In this document: piece by piece, positions 63,840 to 64,000 of the stretch
Layout of the letters: every line of letters begins with the position of its first letter
Numbering within the stretch: position 1 is the stretch's first letter
Source: Phosphoribacter sp037045055
Lineage (GTDB): Bacteria; Actinomycetota; Actinomycetes; Actinomycetales; Dermatophilaceae
NCBI GenBank assembly: GCA_037045055.1
Contig: JBAOHJ010000003.1
Span: 1,054,001 to 1,118,000, forward strand
Direction: 5' to 3'
DNA length: 64,000 bases
Program-made: the position numbers and the translations under genes
The notes under the pieces: generated by a model
What the model was told of the DNA's origin: nothing
Seen by the model: only the letters and a program-made list of their open reading frames with translations
The model's database searches: none

Positions 63840-64000
63840 CCCCCAACGAGGAATCACCCTCGTACACCACCCCAGCGGACTTGACCGCTGCGAGCCGCGC
63901 TGGAGCCGCGCGGCAGTCGCCGCGTGCCGTCGGAGCCGGGCCTGCCGTGACGCAGCCGGGCCCGCCATGACGCGCTCAAGTCCTCCCACGAGCACGGCCC

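Larger units (their letters stand above)
58531..63871. mobile_element. IS256-family element carrying an inserted Tn554-like element
   Basis: GGTGGTGTACGAG at 58531-58543 is matched by its exact complement at 63859-63871. The right end continues the repeat (GGTGATTCCTCG, read inward), while on the left the matching GGTGATTCTTCG is pushed 43 bp inwards. No 8-9 bp target duplication is obvious, which suggests later rearrangement. The transposase gene is split into 58638-59663 and 63606-63839. The 130 bp after 63871 hold no gene I recognise. Confidence 0.82.

Noticed and set aside
58531..63871. Functional composite transposon with cargo between two IS copies
   Set aside because: Only one IS256-type transposase is present and it is split by the insert; there is no passenger gene.

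Overview
The window is very GC-rich (roughly 70% or more by eye), densely coded, with many GTG starts and 1-4 base gene overlaps. It is a chromosomal segment of an actinobacterium. The gene set (recR with a DUF5063 gene, dnaX with the SRP RNA, a LytR-C protein, upp, fused pntA with pntB, a Tad pilus cluster) fits Micrococcales, and the Intrasporangiaceae/Dermatophilaceae group would be my guess; the genus cannot be read from the sequence.

Layout. 1-3.6 kb: end of a Tad/Flp pilus locus (cpaF, a von Willebrand A/TadB fusion, tadC). 3.7-4.9 kb: a DUF5063 gene and recR. 4.97-6.6 kb: an intact IS1380-type insertion with 5-bp target repeats. 6.6-18.6 kb: housekeeping genes (acyltransferase, atypical response regulator, dnaX, SRP RNA, two tRNA-Ser, amino-acid permease, metallo-hydrolase, HerA-like ATPase, LytR-C protein, tadA, upp, PH-domain protein). 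18.7-23.4 kb: transhydrogenase, pirin, cupin. 23.4-28.7 kb: a three-gene operon with a giant Gly-X-Gln collagen-like exported protein, a TPR lipoprotein and a glycosyltransferase-methyltransferase fusion. 28.9-33.9 kb: argS, a YbaK-type editing protein, a degenerate AMP-binding protein and an IclR regulator. 34.0-42.3 kb: one long operon for a branched-chain-amino-acid-type ABC importer mixed with two acyl-CoA-ligase-family genes. 42.3-53.7 kb: another acyl-CoA ligase, a lysine-free PLP-fold protein, an LPLAT acyltransferase, a TetR regulator with visible operators, an ECF sigma/anti-sigma/fasciclin set, TerC behind a probable manganese riboswitch, DUF1206 and two PAP2 phosphatases. 53.7-58.5 kb: decayed genes with deletion scars. 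58.5-63.9 kb: an IS256-type transposase gene split by a cargo-free Tn554-like tnpABC element.

The most striking whole-window signal is the octamer GTATGCCG (complement CGGCATAC). I counted 63 exact copies by eye, in both orientations and in all three codon frames. It is absent from the two mobile segments and from the collagen repeat. In two places inverted copies form terminator-like hairpins, as DNA uptake sequences do in Neisseria. The other main leads are the Tn554-like element sitting just before the codon of the expected catalytic Glu of the IS256-type transposase, and the collagen-like operon.
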